DNA of 37,889 nucleotides from Bacillota bacterium (GTDB lineage: Bacteria > Bacillota > Clostridia > Peptostreptococcales > Anaerovoracaceae): assembly GCA_017941085.1 (NCBI GenBank), contig JAGAXF010000025.1, positions 1 through 37,889 of the forward strand, read 5' to 3'. Each line of letters opens with the position of its first letter. Positions within the stretch are counted from its first letter, which is position 1. The notes under the pieces are model-generated. The model did not search any database, had not been told where the DNA came from, and saw nothing but the letters and a program-made list of their open reading frames with translations. Positions 6,801-14,195 of this stretch are shown piece by piece. The position numbers and the translations under genes are program-made.

Positions 6801-8807
6801 CCTCCTGAAAGAATATGGTATTACAAAACCTTTACCTCCGATAAAGATACAGATAAGGGAGTAATAAATTTTAACAGGCTTATAAATGTGGACAACGAAT
6901 TTGACAGTGACCAGCACTTTGTTTATGCTCCCGGTTATATTGGCTATCCCAAGGGAACCTTAAGGATTACAGAGGAGGAAGCACCTAAGGGATATAAGCC
7001 TTCCAAGGCTGTTCTCTACGCAGAATGTGTTGTTGAAAAGGACAGTAATGGTGTATCAGTATCAAAGCTTAGATGGGTGGAGGATACGAAGAAAATAAAT
7101 GGTGTTAAATATATTGGCTATGAGGAAGTGTTTACAGGAAGAGGCATCATGGCTGACAAAATCCAATTTACAAATTACAAATACGGCAAAGTGAAAATCA
7201 GAAAAACATCTGCAGAAGAAGATATTACATCCGGAAATCCTTGCTACTCCCTTAAGGGTGCCCAGTTTGGCATCTATGGTTCGGAGGAGGATGCGAAAAA
7301 CAAAAGGAATGAAATTCAAATCCTTACAACCGGTGATGATGGAAAAACCGGGGAATCCATGGATTTGATTAGCGGCACCTACTATATAAGAGAACTTAAG
7401 ACACCTCCTGGATATAAGCTAAATGCTTCTGTCCAAAGGATTGAAGTTGAACCCGATAAAACAAAGGAATTTAATATGCCTAATGAGCCCCTGTACATCC
7501 AGGGGGATATACGAATTGAAAAGGTTAGTTCCCAAAGTGGAAATCCTTTAATAAAGGATAGCTCCGCGGCTTTTATAGTGGAGTATTTTACTAACCATAG
7601 TTTTGAGGGAAAACCTGAAAAGGTGTGGCATTATACAACGAACCAAGGGGAATTGCTTCTTAATAATGAATCCTATTTAGATAAAACAAAAGAAAACAGT
7701 GACTTCTATAAAAAGGAAAATCAAATCGTCTTTCCCTTAGGTGGGATTCGAGTTACGGAAACTGCTTCCCCAAAAGGGTTTAAGAAGTCAGAGACTGTTC
7801 TTACGGGGATCATCGCCCTCAACGAAAATGGAAGTCCGGAGCTTAAATGGACAACCAAGGAAGGGGATACCATAAAATATAATAAGGAGAACAAGTCGCC
7901 CCGTTTTGTCAATGAAGAGCTTCCTATAGAAATTAAAACCGTAGCAAAGGATTCAGCAACCGAAAGCCATATAGGAAGTGCCCTAGAGGATGGAGAAATA
8001 ATTGATGTAGTTAGCTTAAGGAATCTGAGGCTTAATAACCAATACCTTATAGAAGGCGCATTGATAGATGTGGAAACAGATGAAGTATTTGCCCGGGTAT
8101 CACATTCCTTCACCAGCAAAGAAAGAGATGGGGAGATAGTTATGCCGCCATTTAAATTCGATGCTACAGCTGCAGAGGGAAGAACCTTAGTGGTTACAGA
8201 GGTTCTTTACGACGTAAAGGAAGATAAAGAAGTGGCAAGGCATGACTCTAAAACCGATGAAAACCAGAGGATATATTATCCCGGGCTTCAAACCACAGCT
8301 ATAGACCAGGGTACAGAGGATCACCTGGGGGAGGTTAAGGAGGAGGTCACCATAATAGATAAAGTGGAATTAAGTAACCTAACTCCGGGAGTAGACTACC
8401 TTGTAAAGGGAATATTAATGGATGCGGAAAAAGAAAAGCCTTATTTAGATGACAAGGGAATGGAGGTGGTAGGAACTTCCTTAGTTACTGCCACTGAAGA
8501 AAATATGACAGTGGATGTAGCCTTTAATTTTTCCGGCGAAAATCTTCATAACAAGAAGATTGTGGTTTTTGAGGACCTGATTTATGAGGATAAGATAATT
8601 GCAGTACATCGGGATTTCCAAAACGAAAACCAGACAGTTGTCTATCCTCCGGAGGAACCGCCCCTTGTGCCTGAAACTCCCAGTAGTCCTCCTGAAAGAC
8701 CGGTTCCAAAAACAGGAGATTTGGGATACCAAAGGGTATATGTTATGACTGTCTTGACATCTATCATGATTTTGCTTCTGATATTGCGTAAAAATGCTGA
8801 AAAATAG
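3864..8807 (+). CDS. Sortase-anchored surface protein: subtilisin-like protease domain plus SpaA/VaFE stalk
   Basis: Start ATG 3864 is chosen for its AAAGGAG SD and the signal peptide that follows (KKPLIFLLIIALLIF, cut near AYA-ED); it gives 1647 residues. Residues ~68-238 are a compact S8 subtilase-like domain with Asp74 (IAIIDTG), His97 (NGHG), oxyanion Asn181 (AAGND) and Ser229 (TSISAAKVSG in place of GTSMAAPHVAG). An acidic Glu-rich linker (~255-340) leads to a region I cannot assign (~340-740). Then come four prealbumin-like SpaA-type modules (~763-932, 934-1105, 1109-1212, 1214-1350), with lysines such as IYKRAY and ILKVDQ and glutamates such as ITEVE and ITEEEAPKGY placed for isopeptide bonds. 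Two VaFE-type domains follow (~1356-1470, 1476-1595; VVTE and VVFE, ending NQRIYYP and NQTVVYP). The C-terminus has VPKTG (1614-1618), a membrane segment and RKNAEK. It is probably wall-linked and fibrous; proteolytic activity is inference. No sortase gene is in the window. Confidence 0.85.
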   Translation: MKYAFKKPLIFLLIIALLIFNTGATDLISGFAYAEDKDQEEALETVEEESNQKEDGETQEVQEAKEEYDIAIIDTGGTEDVKCLSVLGDDGLDRNGHGERIIKEIKSIFPEAKILSIKALSDDGVGDEEDVYSAIKLAMEMDVKIINLSISAPYVEDSYKIEEIINEAIEQDIKVVVAAGNDGIDTDLTLLGKIEQAIIVGSSDSQGNRTLFSNYGENVDLYIPGSVTSISAAKVSGYLGSKGSLEGIEDFFFGEENRGYETTEAIFLGEKEDHGTKSTEEDNQEETEGAGEVQDETLGEIPSEEQEQENTKGEPPSDASSEEPSVAQEEIIIEEPNFDDKELDKELDVLVKYLLVDSDMVEEGDTFESVMFQKEGAPVLLQFMEMGKAYLDQSGTYSILVDTPFRNKIAKGNLLDIAFAKGNDKGQVIKEGIGFDIETYTATINKESISRNYDDFSDLQIQLLVPAKLEKGIIKVTAKDELGLADIKEGDYEASPFFNFEINLAKGDKAANLSLDNITAKVNGTDFYGLKYDKETGNLEIPMDSIGIKTVEIIIHEKNVKDRIKKAIFSASAPNISRWLTLDGRADISKLSKGKEFTEKCYYIGSAASWDYDWGVKTAPNVFSYDTVKAGSVFGYASNGETGFIALPEKAFGISNFILSGPSVYSSSVQAVGITKGGVKYNPGMMGNCYHANVAKNTTPGVKNVKFQVVDVTEKSDGYTYVTMAYLMTGGATSGTATYGVNQTTGGYFGFRQESKEEPDLTNLTIYKRAYNDEGRRYITDIDPEAYAVFKLELFEGKTKEEGTPTRTWHFRTRKKSEETDTWPAGSLSINVMAHQAEGYKNDPMYLDGSKVYFPEGLIKITEVEVFPEDKYNLLPGPLYLNTVSVNGKLKTTWSESTLNKTYVDYGGKKPIPGYEIYQDYIDLYNFEKMDDSNLVILKVDQNGNPIDAGENNPEMAATFKVEFFREPYTTVKDKGFNQPPERIWYYKTFTSDKDTDKGVINFNRLINVDNEFDSDQHFVYAPGYIGYPKGTLRITEEEAPKGYKPSKAVLYAECVVEKDSNGVSVSKLRWVEDTKKINGVKYIGYEEVFTGRGIMADKIQFTNYKYGKVKIRKTSAEEDITSGNPCYSLKGAQFGIYGSEEDAKNKRNEIQILTTGDDGKTGESMDLISGTYYIRELKTPPGYKLNASVQRIEVEPDKTKEFNMPNEPLYIQGDIRIEKVSSQSGNPLIKDSSAAFIVEYFTNHSFEGKPEKVWHYTTNQGELLLNNESYLDKTKENSDFYKKENQIVFPLGGIRVTETASPKGFKKSETVLTGIIALNENGSPELKWTTKEGDTIKYNKENKSPRFVNEELPIEIKTVAKDSATESHIGSALEDGEIIDVVSLRNLRLNNQYLIEGALIDVETDEVFARVSHSFTSKERDGEIVMPPFKFDATAAEGRTLVVTEVLYDVKEDKEVARHDSKTDENQRIYYPGLQTTAIDQGTEDHLGEVKEEVTIIDKVELSNLTPGVDYLVKGILMDAEKEKPYLDDKGMEVVGTSLVTATEENMTVDVAFNFSGENLHNKKIVVFEDLIYEDKIIAVHRDFQNENQTVVYPPEEPPLVPETPSSPPERPVPKTGDLGYQRVYVMTVLTSIMILLLILRKNAEK

Positions 8808-8818
8808 AGAAAAAATGC

Positions 8819-8847
8819 TTGAAAAGGCAATTCTATTGTGTTAGAAT
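8819..8847 (+). promoter_or_regulatory. rplS promoter
   Basis: TTGAAA (8819-8824), a 17-bp spacer and TAGAAT (8842-8847) fit a sigma-A promoter. It begins 12 bp after the adhesin stop codon. The expected start point near 8854 leaves an ~80-nt leader before rplS. Confidence 0.75.
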
Positions 8848-8853
8848 AATTCG

Positions 8854-8933
8854 GTCAGTACGGGCGGTCCTCTGTTATTGGAAATAGCCGAATTTATAGC
8901 AAGAACGCCTTGAAGGGAAGGAGGAAACCGAAT
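8854..8933 (+). ncRNA. 5' leader of rplS, candidate L19 autoregulatory leader
   Basis: The ~80-nt untranslated leader can fold. GGGCG near 8863 can pair with CGCCT near 8906, enclosing a smaller TTAT/ATAG stem with a TGGAA loop. A cis-acting L19 leader RNA is known upstream of rplS in Firmicutes (Rfam L19_leader). Position and size fit, but I cannot verify the family's conserved bases from memory. The final part is the GGAAGGAGG ribosome binding site. Confidence 0.4.
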
Positions 8934-9479
8934 ATGAACATTCTTGATTCAGTAACCAAGGACTATCTGAAGAAAGATATCCCTGCATTTAACGTTGGTG
9001 ACCAGGTAAAGGTACACGTTAAGATTAAAGAAGGAAACCGCGAAAGAATCCAGATCTTCGAGGGCTTTGTTCTCAAGAGACAGAATGGCGGAATCGGCGA
9101 AACATTCACAGTAAGAAGGATTGCTTCCGGTGTAGGCGTTGAAAAAACATTCCCGCTTCACTCACCATGGGTTGAAAAAATCGAAATCGTGAGACGCGGC
9201 GATGTAAGACGTGCTAAGCTGAACTACATGAGAGAGAGAACAGGTAAGGCTGCCAAGATCAAAGTCAAGGAAGGCGAACCAAGACTCAAGGTTACAAATG
9301 TAGTTGAAGAAACTGTTGAACCAGAAGTAATTGAGACAGTTCCAGAAGTAGTGGAAGAAGTTCCTGTAGATGCAGCCGAAGCAGTAGAAGCTACTGAAGA
9401 AGCAGTAGTAGAAGCTGCTCCAGAAGCAGAAGCAGTAGTTGAAGAAGCTGCTGAAGAAGCAAAGGAAGAAGCTAACTAG
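8934..9479 (+). CDS. rplS: 50S ribosomal protein L19 with long acidic C-terminal tail
   Basis: Residues 1-111 are a complete L19, including [29 protein letters not shown] and [20 protein letters not shown]19 sits at the 30S-50S interface of the ribosome. Bacterial L19 usually ends at about 115 residues. Here ~70 more follow, almost all Glu, Ala and Val, ending EEAKEEAN and encoded by a GAA/GCA/GTA-rich stretch with no structure I recognise. ATG 8934 is preferred over an upstream in-frame TTG because of the GGAAGGAGG SD and the family's usual N-terminus. The gene has its own promoter and terminator, separate from the usual rpsP-rimM-trmD genes, which are not in this window. Confidence 0.95.
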   Translation: MNILDSVTKDYLKKDIPAFNVGDQVKVHVKIKEGNRERIQIFEGFVLKRQNGGIGETFTVRRIASGVGVEKTFPLHSPWVEKIEIVRRGDVRRAKLNYMRERTGKAAKIKVKEGEPRLKVTNVVEETVEPEVIETVPEVVEEVPVDAAEAVEATEEAVVEAAPEAEAVVEEAAEEAKEEAN

Positions 9480-9488
9480 TAAAGATTA

Positions 9489-9518
9489 AGGGGAGAGCCG
9501 CAGGGTTCTCCTCTTTTG
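9489..9518 (+). terminator. Intrinsic terminator after rplS
   Basis: An 11-bp stem, AGGGGAGAGCC (9489-9499) with GGTTCTCCTCT (9504-9514), contains two G-T pairs and a GCAG loop, and runs into TTTT. It lies 10 bp after the rplS stop. rbgA starts only about 30 bp later with no clear promoter of its own, so partial read-through is likely. Confidence 0.75.
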
Positions 9519-9548
9519 TCAATATTGGAGTTTTATAGAGGTAATAGC

Positions 9549-10397
9549 ATGACCATAGAAAACATCAACTGGTATCCGGGACATATGAAAAAAACCAGAG
9601 AGCTAATTCAGGAGAATTTGAAATTAGTTGATGTTGTAGTGGAGTTACTTGATGCTAGGATACCTCTTTCCAGCAGAAATCCCATTATAGGAGAATTGGT
9701 GGGAGATAAAAACCGCATTATTGTATTAAACAAAAGCGACCTTAGTGATTCCGATGCCAATAAAAAATGGAAGGAGCATTTTTCCAAGGAAGTTTCCGGA
9801 CAGGTGGTGCTGGTGGACAGCATGAGAGGCACTGGAATTAAGGACTTAATGTCTCTAATGAAAAAGATAGAGGAGGACTTAAACAAAGAGAGAACCAGAC
9901 AAAAGAAGCTGAGGCTAATGATAGTAGGGGTTCCCAATGTAGGTAAGTCCTCTTTGATAAACAGACTGACCGGAAGAAAGGCAGCCAAAACCGGAGATAA
10001 ACCCGGCGTAACCAAGGGAAAGCAATGGCTAACTTTGGAAAACGGTATGCAGCTTCTGGATACTCCGGGAATACTTTGGCCAAAGTTTGAAGACCCCAAG
10101 GTGGGAGTGGTTTTGGCATATTGCGGTTCAATTAAGGAAGAGATATTGGACAAGGAAACCTTGGCTCTTAATCTGATAGAATTACTTCAGAATGAATACC
10201 CAAGCCTCCTTATGGAACGCTATAAACTGGAGGAACTAGATGAAGTTCCTTTGGAGAACATGGACAACATAGCCAGAAAAAGGGGATTTATTCTTCCCGG
10301 AAAGAGAATTGACTACGAACGCTGTGCCAGAACAGTATTGGATGAATTCAGATCCGGAACCATAGGAAGAATTACTTTGGAAAAAGTAGGTGAATAA
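9549..10397 (+). CDS. rbgA: Ribosome biogenesis GTPase RbgA/YlqF
   Basis: A 282-residue circularly permuted GTPase. G4 (NKSD, 61-64) comes before G1 (GVPNVGKS, 127-134), the G2 region (PGVTKG) and G3 (DTPG, 171-174). The N-terminal WYPGHMKK and the order of motifs define the YlqF/RbgA family, which helps a late step of 50S subunit assembly in Firmicutes. Start ATG 9549 is chosen because of AGAGGT just upstream and the conserved N-terminus; an earlier TTG overlaps the terminator. The rplS-rbgA-rnhB order is conserved in Firmicutes. The stop is 2 bp before rnhB, indicating coupling. Confidence 0.95.
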   Translation: MTIENINWYPGHMKKTRELIQENLKLVDVVVELLDARIPLSSRNPIIGELVGDKNRIIVLNKSDLSDSDANKKWKEHFSKEVSGQVVLVDSMRGTGIKDLMSLMKKIEEDLNKERTRQKKLRLMIVGVPNVGKSSLINRLTGRKAAKTGDKPGVTKGKQWLTLENGMQLLDTPGILWPKFEDPKVGVVLAYCGSIKEEILDKETLALNLIELLQNEYPSLLMERYKLEELDEVPLENMDNIARKRGFILPGKRIDYERCARTVLDEFRSGTIGRITLEKVGE

Positions 10398-10399
10398 TA

Positions 10400-11062
10400 A
10401 TGACCAAGGAAGAAAGACTCATTAAGGAAAAGGAACGTGCTCTTGAACTTAAGAAGTTTGAAATGGAATATAGAAGTCTTGGACATGATTTTATTGCGGG
10501 AGTTGACGAAGTAGGGAGAGGACCCTTGGCAGGTCCCGTTGTTACCGCCTGCGTTGTTTTGAATCCGGATTATGAAGGCCTTGGTATAGACGACTCTAAA
10601 AAATTATCCGAGAAAAAAAGAGAATCTCTATACGATGAGATTCTTGATAATGCCATTTGTTATGGCTTTGGTTTATGCGATAACAATTTAATCGATGAAA
10701 TCAATATCCTTGAGGCAACTAAACAAGCCATGAAACAAGCGGTAGATTCCGCAGGAAGAATGCTTCAGGAAAAACTGGGCCAAAACATAAATCTTCTTCT
10801 GGTGGATGCCGTTACAATTCCCGGGGTGGATACAAAACAAATATCCCTCATTAAAGGGGACAGCAATAGTATATCCATAGCTGCTGCATCGATTCTGGCC
10901 AAAGTAAAAAGGGACAGAATGATGATTGAATTAGATGATGTTTATCCCGGATATGGCTTTGCCTCCAATAAAGGTTATGGAACAAAGGCTCATTATGAAG
11001 GCTTGAAGAAGCTGGGGCCTACACCCATACACAGAAAAAGTTTTCTGGGAAATCTAAATTAG
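10400..11062 (+). CDS. rnhB: Ribonuclease HII
   Basis: A 220-residue type 2 RNase H that removes RNA from RNA-DNA hybrids and misincorporated ribonucleotides. The signature [14 protein letters not shown] supplies Asp36 and Glu37. Asp136 (LLVDA) and Asp172 (KRDRM) complete the metal-binding set, and KGYGT (191-195) is the conserved loop. The start lies 2 bp after rbgA, with AGGTGA inside the end of that gene. It meets leuB tail-to-tail: CTAAATTAG at 11054-11062 carries both stop codons, leaving no room for a terminator. Confidence 0.95.
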   Translation: MTKEERLIKEKERALELKKFEMEYRSLGHDFIAGVDEVGRGPLAGPVVTACVVLNPDYEGLGIDDSKKLSEKKRESLYDEILDNAICYGFGLCDNNLIDEINILEATKQAMKQAVDSAGRMLQEKLGQNINLLLVDAVTIPGVDTKQISLIKGDSNSISIAAASILAKVKRDRMMIELDDVYPGYGFASNKGYGTKAHYEGLKKLGPTPIHRKSFLGNLN

Positions 11063-12148
11063 GGAAGCCACAATATCGCCGGTTTCTTCAGTGCCGGTGG
11101 CTTCAGTATTAACTGCAATATCAAAGGTTCTATATCCCTTTTCCAAATATGCCTTAACGGCATTTTCTATAGCATCACTTTCTTCGGACAAACCAAAGGA
11201 ATACTTAAGCATCATGGCTACCGAAAGTATTGTTGCCAGTGGATTGGCGATATTTTTTCCTGCAATATCCGGAGCAGAACCATGAACCGGTTCATACATT
11301 CCGAAATTACTCTGAGCCAAACTGGCGGAAGGCAGCATGCCGATGGATCCGGTAATTTGACTGGCCTCATCGGAAAGAATATCTCCAAACATATTGCTGG
11401 TTACAATAACATCAAAGTGTCCGGGGTCTCTTACCAGCTGCATTGCCGCATTGTCTACATACATGTGTTCCAATGTAACCTCCGGATAATCCTTAGAAAC
11501 CTCTTCCATAACAGCTCGCCAGAGTCTTGAACTGTCAAGAACGTTGGCCTTGTCCACGCTGGTAACCCTTTTATTTCGCTTCATTGCCATATCAAAGGCA
11601 GTTTTTCCTATCCTTTTAATCTCAGGTTCTGAATAGGATTCTGTGTCATAGGCCTCTTTGTATGTAATGGGTTCGCCGGATTCATCGGTACCGGTTTTTT
11701 CTTCTGTCTTATGATTACCAAAGTAAATACCGCCGGTAAGCTCTCTGACTATAAGTATATCCAGACCGGATCCAACAATTTCCGATTTAAGAGGGGAAGC
11801 ATCCTTTAGTTGTGAGAAAACAATGGCAGGTCGAAGATTTGCATATAACCCCAATTCCTTTCTAAGTCCAAGAAGAGCTCGCTCCGGTCTTTGGTCTCCG
11901 GGTACATTGTCCCATTTAGGTCCACCTACGGCACCTAAAAGAACTGCATGGGAGGACCTGCAGGTATCCAAGGTAGAGGAGGGAAGACATTGGCCATATT
12001 CATCTATGGCAGCGCCTCCTGCAAGAACCTCTTCTATTTGAAAATTATGTCCATATTTATTTCCTACGGCAGAAAGAACCTTAAGGGCTTCCCTTGTAAC
12101 CTCCGGTCCGATTCCGTCGCCGGGTACAACTGCAATTGTGTATTCCAT
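11054..12148 (-). CDS. leuB: 3-isopropylmalate dehydrogenase
   Basis: A 364-residue protein for NAD-dependent oxidation and decarboxylation of 3-isopropylmalate to 2-oxoisocaproate, the third leucine step. The isocitrate/isopropylmalate dehydrogenase signature is clear: [21 protein letters not shown], and the metal-binding region with VDNAAMQLV and [19 protein letters not shown] precedes ATG 12148. It is last in leuA-C-D-B, 19 bp after leuD. Its 3' end overlaps rnhB by 9 bp on the opposite strand and no terminator is visible, so leu transcripts may run antisense into rnhB. Confidence 0.96.
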   Translation of the reverse strand: MEYTIAVVPGDGIGPEVTREALKVLSAVGNKYGHNFQIEEVLAGGAAIDEYGQCLPSSTLDTCRSSHAVLLGAVGGPKWDNVPGDQRPERALLGLRKELGLYANLRPAIVFSQLKDASPLKSEIVGSGLDILIVRELTGGIYFGNHKTEEKTGTDESGEPITYKEAYDTESYSEPEIKRIGKTAFDMAMKRNKRVTSVDKANVLDSSRLWRAVMEEVSKDYPEVTLEHMYVDNAAMQLVRDPGHFDVIVTSNMFGDILSDEASQITGSIGMLPSASLAQSNFGMYEPVHGSAPDIAGKNIANPLATILSVAMMLKYSFGLSEESDAIENAVKAYLEKGYRTFDIAVNTEATGTEETGDIVASLI

Positions 12149-12167
12149 ACCTACGCTCCAATAATAA

Positions 12168-12647
12168 TTATTTTATGCTGTTAAGAAGTCCACCGGCATT
12201 TATTATCTCTTTAATGAATTCCGGAAAGGGAACGGCCTTAAAGGTTTCACCGGTGGTTATGTCATGTATCTGACCGCTGGTATAATCCACTTCCACAGTA
12301 TCACCGGCGGAAATAGCTTCTGCCGCTTCTGGACATTCCATTATAGGTAGTCCGATGTTAATGGCATTTCTATAGAATATTCTGGCAAAGGTTTTTGCAA
12401 TCACACAGCTGATTCCCGCGGCCTTAATGGCAATGGGAGCATGCTCTCTGGAACTTCCGCAGCCAAAATTATCTCCTGCCACCATAATGTCTCCGGGTGC
12501 TACATTCTTTATAAATTCCTTATCAATATCCTCCATGCAATGGGAGGCTAGCTCCTGATGATCAACGGTATTTAAATATCTGGCAGGTATAATTACATCT
12601 GTATCTATATTATTTCCATACTTAAAAACTTTTCCTTTGGCGTCCAT
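12168..12647 (-). CDS. leuD: 3-isopropylmalate dehydratase small subunit
   Basis: A 159-residue swivel domain that forms the isomerase with LeuC, converting 2-isopropylmalate to 3-isopropylmalate. Characteristic are [14 protein letters not shown] near the N-terminus, [14 protein letters not shown] in the middle, and [11 protein letters not shown]. The short length is that of the archaeal/clostridial LeuD type rather than the ~200-residue enterobacterial form, matching the short LeuC core. SD GAAAGGAT precedes ATG 12647. It lies 40 bp after leuC. Confidence 0.96.
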   Translation of the reverse strand: MDAKGKVFKYGNNIDTDVIIPARYLNTVDHQELASHCMEDIDKEFIKNVAPGDIMVAGDNFGCGSSREHAPIAIKAAGISCVIAKTFARIFYRNAINIGLPIMECPEAAEAISAGDTVEVDYTSGQIHDITTGETFKAVPFPEFIKEIINAGGLLNSIK

Positions 12648-12687
12648 GGATTATCCTTTCGTATATATTATTTCACCTGGTTATTTC

Positions 12688-14100
12688 TTAGTTTTCCTCT
12701 GAAAGCTTTGCTGCTTTTTCTGCCAGCTTTTCAGCCTTTTCGTTTAGCTTCTCAGCTTTGATGGCCTGCTTTTCCGCCAGCTTTTCTGCTTTTATAGTCT
12801 GTTTGTCCAGAGCCTTTTGGGCTTTTCTGGATTCGGGACTGTCCACGATTCTTGGGTCTGCAATTTTTCCTGCAATAGCAGAGGCTGCTGCTACCTGAGG
12901 GCTTGCCAGATATACTTCCGAATCCACATGGCCCATACGTCCCACGAAATTTCTGTTGGTTGTGGACACGCAGCGTTCTCCTGCAGCCAGGATGCCCATA
13001 TAACCTCCAAGGCAGGGACCGCAGGTAGGGGTGGAAACTATGCAACCGGCATCAATAAAATCTTCAATATAACCTTTCTTAATGCATTCCTTATAAACCT
13101 CCTGAGTGGCAGGAATAATAATTGCCCTTACGCCTGGAGCAATATGACGCCCCTTTAAGATTTTTGCCGCTGCTTCCATATCGGAGATTCTTCCGTTGGT
13201 GCAGGAGCCGATTACAACCTGGTCTATTTCCACGTCTCCTATATCACCTATGGATTTTGTATTTTCCGGCAGGTGAGGGAAGGATACGGTAGGTTCTATT
13301 TGGGATAGATCTATATCATAGATGGCATCATATTCAGCGTCAGAATCCGCCTCATAGCTTATGTATTCTCTGTCGGTTCTTCCCTTTAAGTATTTCTTTG
13401 TTACCTCGTCCACCGGGAAGATGCCGTTCTTGGCACCGGCCTCAATGGCCATATTGGAGATGGTAAGTCTATCGTCCATGGAAAGGGAGGCAACTCCGGA
13501 TCCTGTAAACTCCATGGACTTATATAGAGCTCCATCAACTCCAATCATTCCTATAATATACAGAATAACGTCTTTGCCGCTGACATAGGGCTTAAGTTCG
13601 TTTCTCAGATTAAATTTAATGGCAGCAGGTACTTTGAACCATCCCTTGCCGGAGGCCATGCCTGCAGTCATGTCGGTGGATCCAACTCCCGTGGAAAAAG
13701 CTCCAAGAGCGCCATAGGTACAGGTATGAGAATCCGCACCTATAACCGCATCTCCCGGAACCACCAATCCCTTCTCCGGAATCAGGGCATGCTCAATTCC
13801 CATTTCTCCCACATCGAAAAAGTTTTCTATGTTAAAGGCCTTGGCAAAGGTTCTGCAGGTCTTGCACTGCTCCGCACTTTTAATATCCTTGTTAGGAGCA
13901 AAGTGGTCCATAATAAGAGCCACCTTTTTTTCGTCAAAGACCTTATCAAAGCCGGCCTTTTCAAATTCCGCTATGGAAACCGGTCCCGTAATGTCATTGG
14001 CCAAAACCAGGTCCAAGTTTGCATTTATTAAGTCTCCCACTTTGACAGACTCCAATCCTGCATGAGCCGCCAAAATTTTCTGGGTCATTGTCATTCCCAT
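12688..14100 (-). CDS. leuC: 3-isopropylmalate dehydratase large subunit with lysine-rich helical tail
   Basis: Residues 1-~417 are a full aconitase-family large subunit. The [4Fe-4S] ligands are Cys300 (GSCTNG), Cys360 and Cys363 (TCGPCLGG), and [10 protein letters not shown] is conserved at 121-130. It works with LeuD in the cytoplasm. The core would normally end near 'AGKIADPR'. Here about 53 further residues follow, made of heptad-like [21 protein letters not shown] units with Leu in register, predicted as a charged helix or coiled coil. Its role is unknown. Start ATG 14100 has AAGGAG upstream. A hairpin lies just before that SD. Confidence 0.95.
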   Translation of the reverse strand: MGMTMTQKILAAHAGLESVKVGDLINANLDLVLANDITGPVSIAEFEKAGFDKVFDEKKVALIMDHFAPNKDIKSAEQCKTCRTFAKAFNIENFFDVGEMGIEHALIPEKGLVVPGDAVIGADSHTCTYGALGAFSTGVGSTDMTAGMASGKGWFKVPAAIKFNLRNELKPYVSGKDVILYIIGMIGVDGALYKSMEFTGSGVASLSMDDRLTISNMAIEAGAKNGIFPVDEVTKKYLKGRTDREYISYEADSDAEYDAIYDIDLSQIEPTVSFPHLPENTKSIGDIGDVEIDQVVIGSCTNGRISDMEAAAKILKGRHIAPGVRAIIIPATQEVYKECIKKGYIEDFIDAGCIVSTPTCGPCLGGYMGILAAGERCVSTTNRNFVGRMGHVDSEVYLASPQVAAASAIAGKIADPRIVDSPESRKAQKALDKQTIKAEKLAEKQAIKAEKLNEKAEKLAEKAAKLSEEN

Positions 14101-14112
14101 GATTAAATCTCC

Positions 14113-14149
14113 TTCTCAAAAATAGCCTGTATTACTACAAGGCTATTTT
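14113..14149 (-). terminator. Intercistronic hairpin between leuA and leuC, possible attenuator
   Basis: Read on the minus strand, AAAATAGCC (14149-14141) pairs with GGCTATTTT (14127-14119). An inner TGTA/TACA stem and a 4-base loop sit inside, and the sequence continues in T residues, the form of an intrinsic terminator. It ends a few bases before the leuC SD, inside the leu operon. It could partly stop transcription after leuA, protect an mRNA end, or gate leuCDB. The loop region contains TTACTACA (14132-14139), the same 8-mer as one end of the palindrome at the leuA promoter. Confidence 0.6.
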
Positions 14150-14195
14150 ACATCAATTTCATTATTCTAAAAAGTGCAATTTCTAATTCCCTTGG

